Origin: Flavobacterium sp. MDT1-60
Lineage (GTDB): Bacteria; Bacteroidota; Bacteroidia; Flavobacteriales; Flavobacteriaceae
NCBI RefSeq assembly: GCF_014844035.1
Contig: NZ_CP062159.1
Location: forward strand, 1,922,001 to 1,986,000
Length of the DNA stretch: 64,000 bases
Direction: 5' to 3'
In this document: in pieces, positions 45,372 to 53,992 of the stretch
How positions within the stretch are numbered: the stretch's first letter is position 1
Layout of the letters: each line of letters begins with the position of its first letter
Notes under the pieces: generated by a model
Told to the model about the DNA's origin: nothing
What the model saw: only the letters and a program-made list of their open reading frames with translations
Databases searched by the model: none
Position numbers and translations under genes: made by a program

Positions 45372-45398
45372 CCTGCAAGGTTTCCAAAACCTTGTAGG
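45372..45398. repeat. Short hairpin repeat downstream of the nitrilase copy 2 gene
   Basis: CCTGCAAGGTTT / AAACCTTGTAGG (45372-45398) pair with one mismatch. It resembles the CCCGACAGGTTT palindrome at 57614-57662. Confidence 0.5.
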
Positions 45399-45419
45399 TA
45401 TTTATTAATTTATTTTTTT

Positions 45420-45586
45420 GCCACAGATTAAAAGATTTTCACTGATTATGGCTTGAAATTTATTTCACGCAGATTTAAAATAGATTTAAGCTGATTTGCG
45501 CAGATCTTTTTTTAATTAATTTTAAATCTGCTCTAATCTGCCAAATCTGCGTGAAAAAAATCTTTTTAATCTGTGCAATCTGTGGC
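45420..45586. repeat. Nested inverted repeat, GCCACAGATTAAA family
   Basis: GCCACAGATTAAAAGATTTT on the left and AATCTTTTTAATCTGTGC...TGTGGC on the right enclose a second pair, CACGCAGATTTAAAAT and TAATCTGC...AAATCTGCGTG. It lies in the operon between the nitrilase gene and trpA, so it must be transcribed. Confidence 0.65.
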
Positions 45587-45594
45587 ATTATTTT

Positions 45595-46332
45595 TTAAAT
45601 CTTGACAACTTTACTTGTCCAATTATCATTTTTATTCTCCACTAATAAAAGTCCTGAATCTGTATTGTTTATTTGTCCAACCAATTCTCCTTTAGTATTC
45701 CAAAAAGCACTTTGTCCGGCCGAAGGATAACCCCATGATTCTCCACTGAAATTAGACATTAAAACATTCATTTTATGTTTCTCAGCATAACTTTGTAAAT
45801 CTCTATAGGCATTCGGAATTCCGTTTGGTGTAAAGAAAATACTGGCGATATAAATATCAGTTGCTCTTTTGCAGGCATTTTCCGGATGTAATGGATTATC
45901 AATATCGGCACAAATGGCAAACGAAATTTTTTTGTTTTCAATCGTAATCATCGGATTATAATTAAATGAAGATTGAAAAAACTCATCTTCGCCTTCGTGT
46001 AAAAATTGCTTTGTATAAATGGAAACCGAATTATCCGGAGAAATAACAAATTCTCCAATAAACAATTCAGATTCTATTTGAATTGGCGCACCGGCAATAA
46101 TGGTAATATTATTTTCAGAAGCCATTTTTTTCAAATGATCCAGTCGCGAATCGTCTTTTTTGAAAGCTAATTTTTGAGCATGCTCTCTTTCATAACCTGT
46201 AATAGACATTTCAGGAAATGCGATTAATTGTGCTCCGTTTTGCACAGCCAATTCAATAAGACGATAATGATCTACTAAATTAGCTTCAATATCTCCTCGG
46301 GTTGGTTTTGTTTGTGCTGCTGCTAGAATCAT
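45595..46332 (-). CDS. Carbon-nitrogen hydrolase (nitrilase superfamily), copy 2
   Basis: 245 residues with the Glu-Lys-Cys triad: AFPEMSITGYE, YTKQFLHEGE and FAICADIDNP. Paralogous to the protein encoded at 27708-28436 (similar length, motifs and the C-terminal AFWNTKGELVGQ/VWNKEGELLLQ). It is located between a GGCT-like gene and trpA inside the trp operon. An amidase role near amino-acid genes is possible, but nothing in the sequence shows a link to tryptophan. Confidence 0.9.
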   Translation of the reverse strand: MILAAAQTKPTRGDIEANLVDHYRLIELAVQNGAQLIAFPEMSITGYEREHAQKLAFKKDDSRLDHLKKMASENNITIIAGAPIQIESELFIGEFVISPDNSVSIYTKQFLHEGEDEFFQSSFNYNPMITIENKKISFAICADIDNPLHPENACKRATDIYIASIFFTPNGIPNAYRDLQSYAEKHKMNVLMSNFSGESWGYPSAGQSAFWNTKGELVGQINNTDSGLLLVENKNDNWTSKVVKI

Positions 46333-46344
46333 TGTTTACTTTTA

Positions 46345-46662
46345 TTAATTTTCCATATAAATCCAGGCAACTGTTCCCGAATTCAGGCTAACCTCAACTC
46401 TTTTATAAGCATTAGATTCAAATAAATCTACTTTAGCTAAATCTGCTGTTGAAACATCAAAGACTACACCATGTATGATGTCTGATGAATCTGAGCTTGG
46501 TATTACTACAACATAGTCCGCCATTCCAAATTCTTCTTCTATTTGCAGGCTTTTTAGTTTATGTCCTAAAAGCTGGTCTGGAGTTCCGGTTAAGATTCTA
46601 TTAAAAACCTGCCTTTGAATTTCTTTCGATCGTAATGTTCCGTAAGAGAATAACTTTTCCAT
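46345..46662 (-). CDS. Gamma-glutamylcyclotransferase (AIG2-like) family protein
   Basis: 105 residues, one AIG2/GGCT fold. The signature is LFSYGTLRSKEIQRQVF (residues 4-20), with VDLFESNAYKRVEV carrying the expected acidic residue before the Y-x-R. Such proteins cleave gamma-glutamyl peptides or gamma-glutamylamines to 5-oxoproline; the exact substrate is unknown. It sits 12 bases upstream of the nitrilase gene in the trp operon, and both may process amides. Confidence 0.87.
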   Translation of the reverse strand: MEKLFSYGTLRSKEIQRQVFNRILTGTPDQLLGHKLKSLQIEEEFGMADYVVVIPSSDSSDIIHGVVFDVSTADLAKVDLFESNAYKRVEVSLNSGTVAWIYMEN

Positions 46663-46688
46663 AATTACTATTTTTCTCGTTTTCTGTT

Positions 46689-47870
46689 TTACAACTTAAA
46701 ATAATCAATATAATTGTCTAAATCTTTATCGCCACGTCCTGAAAGACTTATAACCACAATATCAGTTGGCTTAAATTTCTTTTGATCTAATACAGCAAAT
46801 GCATGAGCGCTCTCGATCGCCGGAATAATTCCTTCTAATTTTGTTAGTTGTAAACCTGCGTTCATCGCATCGTCATCAGTAACAGAGAAAAACTCACCAC
46901 GCCCGGTTTGTGCCAAATGTGCGTGCATTGGGCCAACACCAGGATAATCTAAACCTGCAGAAATCGAATATGGTTCTGTAATTTGTCCGTCTGGCGTTTG
47001 CATTAAAAGGGTTTTACAGCCGTGTATAACGCCTACTTTTCCTAATTTGCTTGTTGCGGCGCTATGACCGCTGTCAACACCTTTTCCGGCAGCTTCAACG
47101 GCAATAATTCCAACTTCCGGTTCATGCAAAAAGTGGTAATAAGTTCCGGCTGCGTTACTTCCCCCACCGATACAAGCAACAACATAATCAGGATTTTCAC
47201 GGCCTTCTTTTTCTTTTAACTGCCATTTGATTTCTTCTGAAATAACACTTTGAAAACGCGTCACCATATCCGGATAAGGATGCGGGCCAATAGCCGATCC
47301 AATAATATAATGGGTGTCAACCGGATTGTTGATCCAATCTCTAATCGCTTCGTTTGTTGCATCTTTCAACGTTCTTGAGCCTGAAAGTGCCGGACGAACC
47401 TCAGCTCCTAACATTTTCATACGAGCCACGTTTGGTGCCTGACGCGCAATGTCGATTTCGCCCATATAAACGATACATTCCAAGCCCATTAAAGCACAAA
47501 CTGTAGCAGTTGCAACACCGTGCTGACCAGCACCGGTTTCTGCAATAATTCGTTTTTTTCCTAAACGTTTTGCTACTAATATTTGTCCAATCGTATTATT
47601 GACTTTGTGTGCTCCGGTATGATTTAAATCTTCTCTTTTTAGATAGACTTTAGTATTGTATTTTTCAGATAAACGCTTGGCAAAATAAAGCGGACTAGGG
47701 CGCCCAACGTAATCTTTCAGCAATTGGTCGAATTCTGCCTTAAAATCAGGCTCGCTTGTGATTTTTAAATAATTCTGACGTAATTCTTCTACATTCGGAT
47801 ACAGCATTTCGGGAATATAAGCTCCTCCAAATTCTCCGTAATATCCTTTTTCGTTGACGTTAAAGTTCAT
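46689..47870 (-). CDS. trpB: Tryptophan synthase beta chain
   Basis: 393 residues. The PLP lysine lies in HTGAHKVNNTIGQ (about residue 88), the phosphate-binding loop is GGGSNAAGTYY and the C-terminal serine motif is SLSGRGDKDLDN. It condenses indole with serine. It belongs to the classical TrpB1 form. The gene follows trpF with a 12-base gap. Confidence 0.98.
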   Translation of the reverse strand: MNFNVNEKGYYGEFGGAYIPEMLYPNVEELRQNYLKITSEPDFKAEFDQLLKDYVGRPSPLYFAKRLSEKYNTKVYLKREDLNHTGAHKVNNTIGQILVAKRLGKKRIIAETGAGQHGVATATVCALMGLECIVYMGEIDIARQAPNVARMKMLGAEVRPALSGSRTLKDATNEAIRDWINNPVDTHYIIGSAIGPHPYPDMVTRFQSVISEEIKWQLKEKEGRENPDYVVACIGGGSNAAGTYYHFLHEPEVGIIAVEAAGKGVDSGHSAATSKLGKVGVIHGCKTLLMQTPDGQITEPYSISAGLDYPGVGPMHAHLAQTGRGEFFSVTDDDAMNAGLQLTKLEGIIPAIESAHAFAVLDQKKFKPTDIVVISLSGRGDKDLDNYIDYFKL

Positions 47871-47882
47871 TTCGTTTAAAGT

Positions 47883-48515
47883 TTAAAAGTTGGCAACATC
47901 AAATTTTCGTTTGAAATTGCTAAATAGATTTTTGTTTTTCAGCCCCGGTTCGATTTCAAATTTACTATTTACATCGATAGCATAAATAGGTAAATTGGTT
48001 TTTGAAATTTCTTCGATAGCTTTTAATTCGTTAATTCCGATTCCACCACTCAAAAAGAAAGGCTTATCAGATTTGTATTTCTTTAATATGGTCCAGTCAA
48101 ATGTGGTTCCGTTGCCACCTGGTAATTTTCCTTTTGTATCAAATAAAAAGTAATCGCAGACACTTTCATAAGGTTTTAAAATCTCAAAATCAAAGTCATT
48201 ATCTGCAGAAAATGCTTTTATGATTTCGATTTTCTTTGGCAATTGTTTTTTTAATTCTGATAAAAATTCGACAGATTCATCTCCATGAAGCTGAACGGCT
48301 TGTAAATTGTATTTTTGAACTTTATCCAGGATTTCTTCCTGAGGCTGATTTACAAAAACACCTGTTTTTTTGATCGTTTCTATCAGTTCCGGAATTTCTC
48401 CGTTAAAATATCGAGCGGATTTCTCCCAGAAAATAAATCCCATATAATCGGGTAGGAGTGCACCTACTTCGAGTATATTTTCAGGATATTTCATTCCGCA
48501 TATTTTGAGTTTCAT
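47883..48515 (-). CDS. trpF: Phosphoribosylanthranilate isomerase
   Basis: 210 residues. Start KLKICGMKYPENI with the catalytic Cys of the family, then VQLHGDES, DYFLFDTKGKLPGGNGTTFDW with the catalytic Asp and FLSGGIG. It catalyses the Amadori rearrangement of PRA to CdRP. The gene is separated from trpC by 154 bases of hairpin-rich repeat. Confidence 0.96.
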   Translation of the reverse strand: MKLKICGMKYPENILEVGALLPDYMGFIFWEKSARYFNGEIPELIETIKKTGVFVNQPQEEILDKVQKYNLQAVQLHGDESVEFLSELKKQLPKKIEIIKAFSADNDFDFEILKPYESVCDYFLFDTKGKLPGGNGTTFDWTILKKYKSDKPFFLSGGIGINELKAIEEISKTNLPIYAIDVNSKFEIEPGLKNKNLFSNFKRKFDVANF

Positions 48516-48523
48516 TTTTTAAT

Positions 48524-48668
48524 GCTTTAAGCTATAAGCAATAAGCTTTAGGCTTTTATGCTTTGTGCTGATTTTTTTAAATGCTTTAAGCATATGCTTT
48601 AGGCTTTAATACTTTATGTTGAATTTTTATTCGGCTTTTACTAAAAGCTTAAGGCTTATAGCTTAAAG
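48524..48668. repeat. AAGCTTTAGGC-type inverted repeat between trpC and trpF
   Basis: GCTTTAAGCTATAAGC on the left (near 48525-48540) is mirrored by GCTTATAGCTTAAAGC on the right (near 48653-48668), with more AAGC/GCTT words between. It is transcribed within the trp message. Confidence 0.6.
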
Positions 48669-48669
48669 C

Positions 48670-49449
48670 CTACAGTTGGCTTATAAAGTCAATAGCTGCT
48701 TGTCCGGCGTTATCAGTTTTCATGAAGTTTTCTCCAATTAAGAAACCAGTGTAACCGTAAGGTCTCAATTCTGAAATGGCTTCAATGGATGAGATTCCGC
48801 TTTCTGAGACTTTTACAAAATCATTCGGAATTTGCGATGCCAGTTGTTTACTGAAATCCAGACTTACTTCGAATGTTTTCAGGTTTCTGTTGTTTACGCC
48901 AATCATGTCTAAAGTCGGCATAATTGATTTTTCTAATTCTTCCTGATTGTGAACTTCTAATAGAACTTCCAAACCTAGTTTCTTTGCAAATTCAGATAAT
49001 GATTTGATTTCTTCACGAGTTAAAACCGCAGCAATCAATAAAATCAAATCCGCTCCAAAAGCTTTGGCTTCCAGGATTTGATATTCATCAACAATGAATT
49101 CTTTTCGCAACAGCGGAATATTAACACTCGCTCTTGCCAAAAGTAAATCGTCTAATGAACCTCCAAAGTATTTTCCATCGGTTAAAACCGAAATTCCGCA
49201 AGCGCCAGCGTTTTCATATCCTTTGACCACTTCTTCAACCGTAAAATTATGATTGATAACTGATTTTGAAGGTGAACGACGTTTGTGCTCCGCAATAATT
49301 CCTGTTGAACTTGTTCTTAATTTTTGACTCAAAGAAATCGTTTCTCTTCCAAAAAACACTGAATTTTCCAATTGTGAAACCGGAATGATTGATTTTTTAA
49401 GAACGACTTCTCGTTGTTTATCGAAGATTATTTTATCTAAAATATTCAT
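48670..49449 (-). CDS. trpC: Indole-3-glycerol-phosphate synthase
   Basis: 259 residues from ATG at 49449; the longer frame from 49476 adds nine residues without homology. Motifs: IIAEHKRRSPSKS, LLRKEFIVDEYQILEAKAFGADLILLIAA, IGVNNRNLKTFEVSL and VSESGIS, all typical of the TIM-barrel enzyme. It converts CdRP to indole-3-glycerol phosphate. It follows trpD with a 73-base gap. Confidence 0.97.
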   Translation of the reverse strand: MNILDKIIFDKQREVVLKKSIIPVSQLENSVFFGRETISLSQKLRTSSTGIIAEHKRRSPSKSVINHNFTVEEVVKGYENAGACGISVLTDGKYFGGSLDDLLLARASVNIPLLRKEFIVDEYQILEAKAFGADLILLIAAVLTREEIKSLSEFAKKLGLEVLLEVHNQEELEKSIMPTLDMIGVNNRNLKTFEVSLDFSKQLASQIPNDFVKVSESGISSIEAISELRPYGYTGFLIGENFMKTDNAGQAAIDFISQL

Positions 49450-49522
49450 GATTATTGTTTTGCCACAAAGACACAAAGGCGCAAATTTATTAGTGCAAAT
49501 TCGTGAAATTTGTGTTTGTTTT

Positions 49523-50515
49523 TTATTTGCTTAATTCTTGTAATGTTTTTAATGCTTGAAGTCCTTTTCCAGAGAAAAGACTTTCTTTCGCTAATTCAAA
49601 TCCTTCCAACGGAGAACATTTTGTAACTGTTGCAATTGCCATTGCAGCATTCGCACAAACTACATTATTCTGTGCTTCTGTTCCTTTTCCTGAAATAATG
49701 TTAGTGAACATTTCTGCCGATTCTTCGATTGTTTTTCCGCCTTCGATTTCGGTTTGGGATAAAAGACGAACACCAAAATCTTCCGGTTTCAACATGCCTT
49801 CCATATGTGATGTTATCATTTTGGTTGGACCTGTTAAGGAAATTTCGTCATATCCGTCAAGCGAATGCAAAATTGTAAAATTGATATCGGTATTTTGATA
49901 TAAATAAGCATACATTCTAGCCAATTCAAGATTGAATACTCCAACCAATTGATTTTGTGGAAACGACGGATTTACCATTGGTCCCAACATATTAAAGAAC
50001 GTTTTTACCGCCAACTCTTTTCTGATTGGCCCAACATTTTTCATTGCCGGGTGAAATAGAGGAGCATGTAAAACGCAAATTCCGGCTTTGTCAATGCATT
50101 TTTCTAAAAATGAAGGATTGTTGCTGAATTTAATTCCCATTTTTTCCATCACGTTGCTTGATCCTGAAATAGATGAAACCCCGTAATTTCCATGTTTTGC
50201 TACTTTTATTCCCGCTCCGGCTGAAATAAAGGATGCTAAAGTTGAGATGTTAAACGTGTCTTTTCCATCACCACCCGTTCCGCATAAATCGATGGTGTTG
50301 TAAGCTGATAAATCAACACGAATACATAATTCCAATAAAGCTTCACGAAAACCGGAAAGCTCATCAATAGTAATACTGCGCATCATAAATACGGTCAAAA
50401 ATGCCGAAATCTGACTTGGATTATAATTTCCGCTTGAGATATTAATCAATACGTCTTTGGCTTCTTCTTTTGAAAGCACTTCGTGGTTGATTAATTTATT
50501 TAATATATTTTTCAT
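49523..50515 (-). CDS. trpD: Anthranilate phosphoribosyltransferase
   Basis: 330 residues. The PRPP-binding loop is DLCGTGGDGKDTFNIST (about 77-93); KHGNYGVSSISGSSNVMEKMG and the metal-binding DGYDEISLTG follow. It transfers phosphoribosyl from PRPP to anthranilate. It is encoded separately from TrpG, so there is no TrpGD fusion as in enterics. Confidence 0.97.
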   Translation of the reverse strand: MKNILNKLINHEVLSKEEAKDVLINISSGNYNPSQISAFLTVFMMRSITIDELSGFREALLELCIRVDLSAYNTIDLCGTGGDGKDTFNISTLASFISAGAGIKVAKHGNYGVSSISGSSNVMEKMGIKFSNNPSFLEKCIDKAGICVLHAPLFHPAMKNVGPIRKELAVKTFFNMLGPMVNPSFPQNQLVGVFNLELARMYAYLYQNTDINFTILHSLDGYDEISLTGPTKMITSHMEGMLKPEDFGVRLLSQTEIEGGKTIEESAEMFTNIISGKGTEAQNNVVCANAAMAIATVTKCSPLEGFELAKESLFSGKGLQALKTLQELSK

Positions 50516-50518
50516 TCT

Positions 50519-50652
50519 TTTTAGTCTTAAAGTCTAATGTCGAAGGTCTTAAAGTCCGAGACTCTACTATTTTTATTTAATGTTATTTTTTAGTTGCGTT
50601 TTTTTAGCGTATTTGACTTTATGACTTTCGACATTAGACTTTACGACTAAAA
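50519..50652. repeat. Inverted repeat between trpD and the GNAT gene
   Basis: The left arm (about 50520-50554, core AAAGTCTAATGTCGAA) and right arm (about 50617-50651, core TTCGACATTAGACTTT) pair over some 35 bases with a few mismatches. It is a large transcribed hairpin in the trp operon. Confidence 0.7.
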
Positions 50653-50655
50653 TGT

Positions 50656-51063
50656 TTAATGTTCATTTCCCTGATAAATCCACATCGGTTCTGTTTTTCC
50701 GGCTCTTTCAAATCCGTTTTTTTTATAAAAATCAACAGATCTTCCATCGGCAGTTAACATTTGCATGTGAAAATGACTGTATTTCTCCTGCATTTTATCC
50801 ATGATCAATTTTCCGATTCCTTTTCCCTGATACTCCGGAAGTACCAATAAATGCGGATAATAAACGGTTAAAAATCCATCAGAAATCGCATTTCCAAGTC
50901 CGACTAATTTTTTTCCTTCCCAAGCTGTTATTAAGGTCTCCGAATTTAAAAGAGCATTATATAATTCATTTGGTTTATTTGCTGAACTCCATTCATTGGC
51001 TTTATATAAAATCAAAATATCTTCAATGTTGATTTCTTTTGTATCTGAAATTTTTATTTCCAT
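50656..51063 (-). CDS. GNAT family N-acetyltransferase
   Basis: 135 residues. The acetyl-CoA loop is LVLPEYQGKGIGKLIMDKM (Q/R-x-x-G-x-G/A type) and the C-terminal DFYKKNGFERAG is typical of GNAT. The substrate is unknown. It interrupts the trp operon between trpG and trpD, and its 51-base gap to trpG suggests co-transcription. No functional link to tryptophan is visible. Confidence 0.9.
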   Translation of the reverse strand: MEIKISDTKEINIEDILILYKANEWSSANKPNELYNALLNSETLITAWEGKKLVGLGNAISDGFLTVYYPHLLVLPEYQGKGIGKLIMDKMQEKYSHFHMQMLTADGRSVDFYKKNGFERAGKTEPMWIYQGNEH

Positions 51064-51114
51064 TTTTTTTAAGGTTCTAAGTTTTGGACTGTGACTGTAA
51101 ACTGAGACTGTATA

Positions 51115-51681
51115 CTAACTTTTTATCCAGTTCTCTAAAATCATTTTTCCTTTTGGAGTCAATACACTTTCGGGATGAAACTGAACACCTCTAACATCAA
51201 AGGTTTTGTGTCTTAGTGACATAATTTGACCGTTTTCATCTATTGAAGTTGCTTCTAACACGTCTGGGAGGTTAGCATCAACAACCCATGAATGGTATCT
51301 TCCCACTTCAAATTCATCTCCTAAACCTTCAAATAAAATTTCATCAGAAACAACCGTTTTTACATTGGTTGCCACACCGTGATATACCTTATCAAGGTTC
51401 GAAAGCGTTCCGCCAAAAACTTCCCCAATCGCTTGCTGTCCCAAACAAACACCTAAAATGCTTTTCGTTGGTCCGTATTTCTGAATTACTTGTTTTAATA
51501 ATCCTGCTTCATCCGGAATTCCAGGTCCGGGAGAAAGTAATATCTTATCGAAAGTTGCGATTTCGTCAATATCAAATTCATCGTTTCTGTAAACGGTAAC
51601 TTCGCAGTTTAAATCTTCCAGATAGTGCACTAAATTATAAGTGAAACTATCGTAATTGTCTATAACTAATATTTTTTTCAT
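51115..51681 (-). CDS. trpG: Anthranilate synthase glutamine amidotransferase component
   Basis: 188 residues, class I glutamine amidotransferase. Oxyanion region LLSPGPGIPDEAG, nucleophile Cys in ILGVCLGQQAIGE (about residue 79), and the His-Glu pair in GVQFHPESVLTP. It supplies ammonia from glutamine to TrpE. A shared role with p-aminobenzoate synthesis cannot be excluded, but its position favours trp. Confidence 0.96.
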   Translation of the reverse strand: MKKILVIDNYDSFTYNLVHYLEDLNCEVTVYRNDEFDIDEIATFDKILLSPGPGIPDEAGLLKQVIQKYGPTKSILGVCLGQQAIGEVFGGTLSNLDKVYHGVATNVKTVVSDEILFEGLGDEFEVGRYHSWVVDANLPDVLEATSIDENGQIMSLRHKTFDVRGVQFHPESVLTPKGKMILENWIKS

Positions 51682-51685
51682 TTTT

Positions 51686-51722
51686 TTGAGGTGCTAAGTT
51701 GCTAAGGTTCTGAGTTGCTAAG
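51686..51722. repeat. GGTGCTAAGTTGCTAAGG-type repeat between trpG and the lipoprotein gene
   Basis: Direct TAAGTTGCTAAGG-like words occur here and in the cluster at 39474-39512. Related CTGTGACTGTAAACTG words follow in nearby gaps (51078-51110, 52365-52390). All are non-coding. Confidence 0.45.
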
Positions 51723-51763
51723 TTTTTAATCTGTGACCGAAAACTGCGACTGAAAACTTTTTT

Positions 51764-52207
51764 TTATTTTTCCCGAACGTATTTTTCTGTAATAATTCGG
51801 TTGATTCCTAATTTTTCTACTTTTTCGATTCCTTTTTGAGTCAACGTATCATTTTTGATTTTTACTACGAACTCAAATTTGCCATTTTCCCATTGACGAT
51901 TATTGAAATATTCCAGATTTTCGGTGTAAACACTATCTTTCAAAGTATATTTTCCGCCTCCGCCAAAGAATACTGCCGCTGTACTATCTTTTCCATTATT
52001 TAAATCATGATTGAAAAAAGCAAAATGGGTATCATTTATAATTTTAATCATTTTTGTTTTTGGATTGAAAGTCGAGAAAGTCGAATCTTTTTCTGTCGTT
52101 TCTGCTGATATAAGACGCCAGGTTCCTTTAATTGGATTCTCTTTTTTTTCCGAATTACAAGCTGTTACGCCAATGATTAAAAATAAAATTGAAATTGCTT
52201 TTTTCAT
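51764..52207 (-). CDS. Small lipoprotein, lipocalin-like
   Basis: 147 residues. The lipoprotein signal is MKKAISILFLIIGVTAC with Cys17 (lipobox VTAC). The mature part starts with PIKGTWRLISAET, the entry motif of lipocalin-like domains (GxW), and continues as beta strands. A small ligand is likely. It lies between trpE and trpG, with gaps of 191 and 82 bases, an odd site for an envelope protein gene. Confidence 0.8.
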   Translation of the reverse strand: MKKAISILFLIIGVTACNSEKKENPIKGTWRLISAETTEKDSTFSTFNPKTKMIKIINDTHFAFFNHDLNNGKDSTAAVFFGGGGKYTLKDSVYTENLEYFNNRQWENGKFEFVVKIKNDTLTQKGIEKVEKLGINRIITEKYVREK

Positions 52208-52258
52208 GATTATTTATGGTTTGTTTGTTAATTATTTCGGGTTTTTACCAATCTTTGT

Positions 52259-52340
52259 CTCCAACGGTTGAAACCGTTGGCTATGTTTATATAGCATCTT
52301 TTAATTTGCTTTTCAACCATTCTCGAGGTTTCAACCTCGG
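52259..52340. repeat. GGTTGAAACC palindromes between trpE and the lipoprotein gene
   Basis: CCAACGGTTGAAACCGTTGG (52261-52280), followed by CTATGTTTA and then CGAGGTTTCAACCTCG (52324-52339). The same family occurs three times near 62.06-62.30 kb. Confidence 0.7.
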
Positions 52341-52398
52341 GTAAACATCGCAGACTATCTGTGTCCCTGTGACTGTGACTGTAAACTGCGATTGAATA

Positions 52399-53799
52399 CT
52401 AAATCTTCTCCGCCATTTCAAGTGCTGTATTCAAAGCTCTTAATTTATTATATACTTCCTGCATTTCGCTTTCTTCGTCTGAGCTGGCAACGATTCCTGC
52501 TCCGGCCTGACAATGTAGTTGGTGATTTTTGCTCAGGAAAGTTCTGATCATGATTGCGTGGTTAAAGTTTCCTTCAAAATCCATGAACCCGATCGCTCCT
52601 CCATAGAAATTACGATTTGTTTTTTCGTAATCTTCGATCAATTGCATCGCTCTGTGTTTTGGCGCTCCGCTTAATGTTCCGGCTGGGAAAGTATCGGCAA
52701 CGACTTGCATTGTTGTCGCTTTGTCGTGCAAATGTCCCGTAACTTTAGAAACGAGGTGAATTACATGCGAGAAAAACTGAACTTCTCTGTATTTCTCCAC
52801 GTTTACATCATGACCATTTCGGCTTAAATCGTTTCTGGCTAAATCGACCAACATAACGTGTTCGCTGTTTTCTTTTTTATCTTCTGAAAGCTGTTTGGCT
52901 AAAACGGCATCTTGTTCATCGTTTCCGGTTCTTTTGAAAGTTCCGGCGATTGGGTGAATTTCAGCTTTTCTGTTTTTTACGATGATTTGTGCTTCGGGCG
53001 AAGACCCAAATATTTTGAAATCGCCATAATCAAAAAAGAATAAATAAGGAGAGGGATTGATACTGCGTAAAGCTCTGTAAACATTAAACTCGTCGCCTTT
53101 GAAACCTTGGGTAAAACGACGGGATAAAACCAATTGAAAAACGTCTCCGCGGAAACAATGTTTTTTGGCTAAAGCCACATTGTGTTTGAATTCTTCATCG
53201 GTTAAGTTAGAGAAACCTTCGCCTTCTTTGGTAAATTTATAAGAGGCAATATTTCTTGATTGTAATAATTGCTCGATTTCTGAAATGTTGTTTTTTCCAT
53301 CAACACTATGACAAAAAATGTATGCTTCATTTTTAAAGTGATTGATCGCAATGATGTTTTGATAAACCGCATAAAAAACATCCGGAATTAAAGTTGCACT
53401 GTCTTTTTTAGCAATCGAAACTTTCTCAAAATAACGAACGGCATCGTAAGAAATGTATCCAAATAAACCATTATTAATGAATTTAAAATCGTTTTTCTCC
53501 GACTTAAACTGGCTCGAAAATTCCTGAATTACTGCCGGAATATTAGTTGAAGCATCAATTGCAATTTGTTCCGTTGTTCCGTCAGGAAAAGTTTTAGAGA
53601 TGATTTCGTTTTCAATTTTAATCGTTGCAATCGGGTTGCAGCAGATATACGAGAAACTGTTGTCATTTCCATGATAATCACTACTTTCTAATAATAGACT
53701 ATTTGGGAATTTATCTCTGATTTTAAAATAAATGCTTACCGGCGTGATGGTGTCTGCCAGAATTTGTTTGTAGTGTGTGTTGAGTATAAAAGGTTTCAA
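52399..53799 (-). CDS. trpE: Anthranilate synthase component I
   Basis: 466 residues. The feedback-site motif LLES (about 35-38) is present, and the chorismate-binding domain has GSSPEAQI, HPIAGTFKRTG, MLVDLARNDLSRNG and FPAGTLSGAPKHRAMQLI. It converts chorismate to anthranilate with ammonia from TrpG and should be inhibited by tryptophan. It is the first enzyme gene after the attenuator at 53848-53974. Confidence 0.97.
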   Translation of the reverse strand: MKPFILNTHYKQILADTITPVSIYFKIRDKFPNSLLLESSDYHGNDNSFSYICCNPIATIKIENEIISKTFPDGTTEQIAIDASTNIPAVIQEFSSQFKSEKNDFKFINNGLFGYISYDAVRYFEKVSIAKKDSATLIPDVFYAVYQNIIAINHFKNEAYIFCHSVDGKNNISEIEQLLQSRNIASYKFTKEGEGFSNLTDEEFKHNVALAKKHCFRGDVFQLVLSRRFTQGFKGDEFNVYRALRSINPSPYLFFFDYGDFKIFGSSPEAQIIVKNRKAEIHPIAGTFKRTGNDEQDAVLAKQLSEDKKENSEHVMLVDLARNDLSRNGHDVNVEKYREVQFFSHVIHLVSKVTGHLHDKATTMQVVADTFPAGTLSGAPKHRAMQLIEDYEKTNRNFYGGAIGFMDFEGNFNHAIMIRTFLSKNHQLHCQAGAGIVASSDEESEMQEVYNKLRALNTALEMAEKI

Positions 53800-53847
53800 T
53801 GTATATAGTTTTTTAATTTTTAGAATATTTTCACTTTACTTTTGACC

Positions 53848-53880
53848 AAAAAAAAAGGCTTGTCGTGATGACAAGCCTTT
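53848..53880 (-). terminator. trp attenuator terminator hairpin
   Basis: On the minus strand AAAGGCTTGTC-ATCAC-GACAAGCCTTT forms a perfect 11-bp stem followed by nine T residues (53856-53848). It lies 38 bases after the leader-peptide stop and 48 bases before the trpE start, the usual place of an attenuator. Confidence 0.93.
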
Positions 53881-53917
53881 TATATTTATAGTTTTACAAT
53901 ACCATAGGAAGCTTTGT

Positions 53918-53974
53918 TCACGACGTTTGACGTAAATTCTTCCACCACCAAGTATTGTTCATTAATGTTTTCAT
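53918..53974 (-). CDS. trpL: trp operon leader peptide (three tandem Trp codons)
   Basis: A minus-strand ATG at 53974 opens an 18-codon frame: MKTLMNNTWWWKNLRQTS, then TGA at 53920-53918. Three consecutive TGG codons (53950-53942) are a classical attenuator sensor. The region over the last codons and stop (GTCGTGA, then ACAAAGC) can pair with GCTTGT..TCACGAC inside the terminator hairpin at 53854-53880, giving an antiterminator. When Trp is plentiful a ribosome at the stop would cover that strand, so the terminator forms; stalling at Trp frees it. The symbol trpL is assigned by role. Confidence 0.9.
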   Translation of the reverse strand: MKTLMNNTWWWKNLRQTS

Positions 53975-53992
53975 TTTCTTATTTTGATGTGA

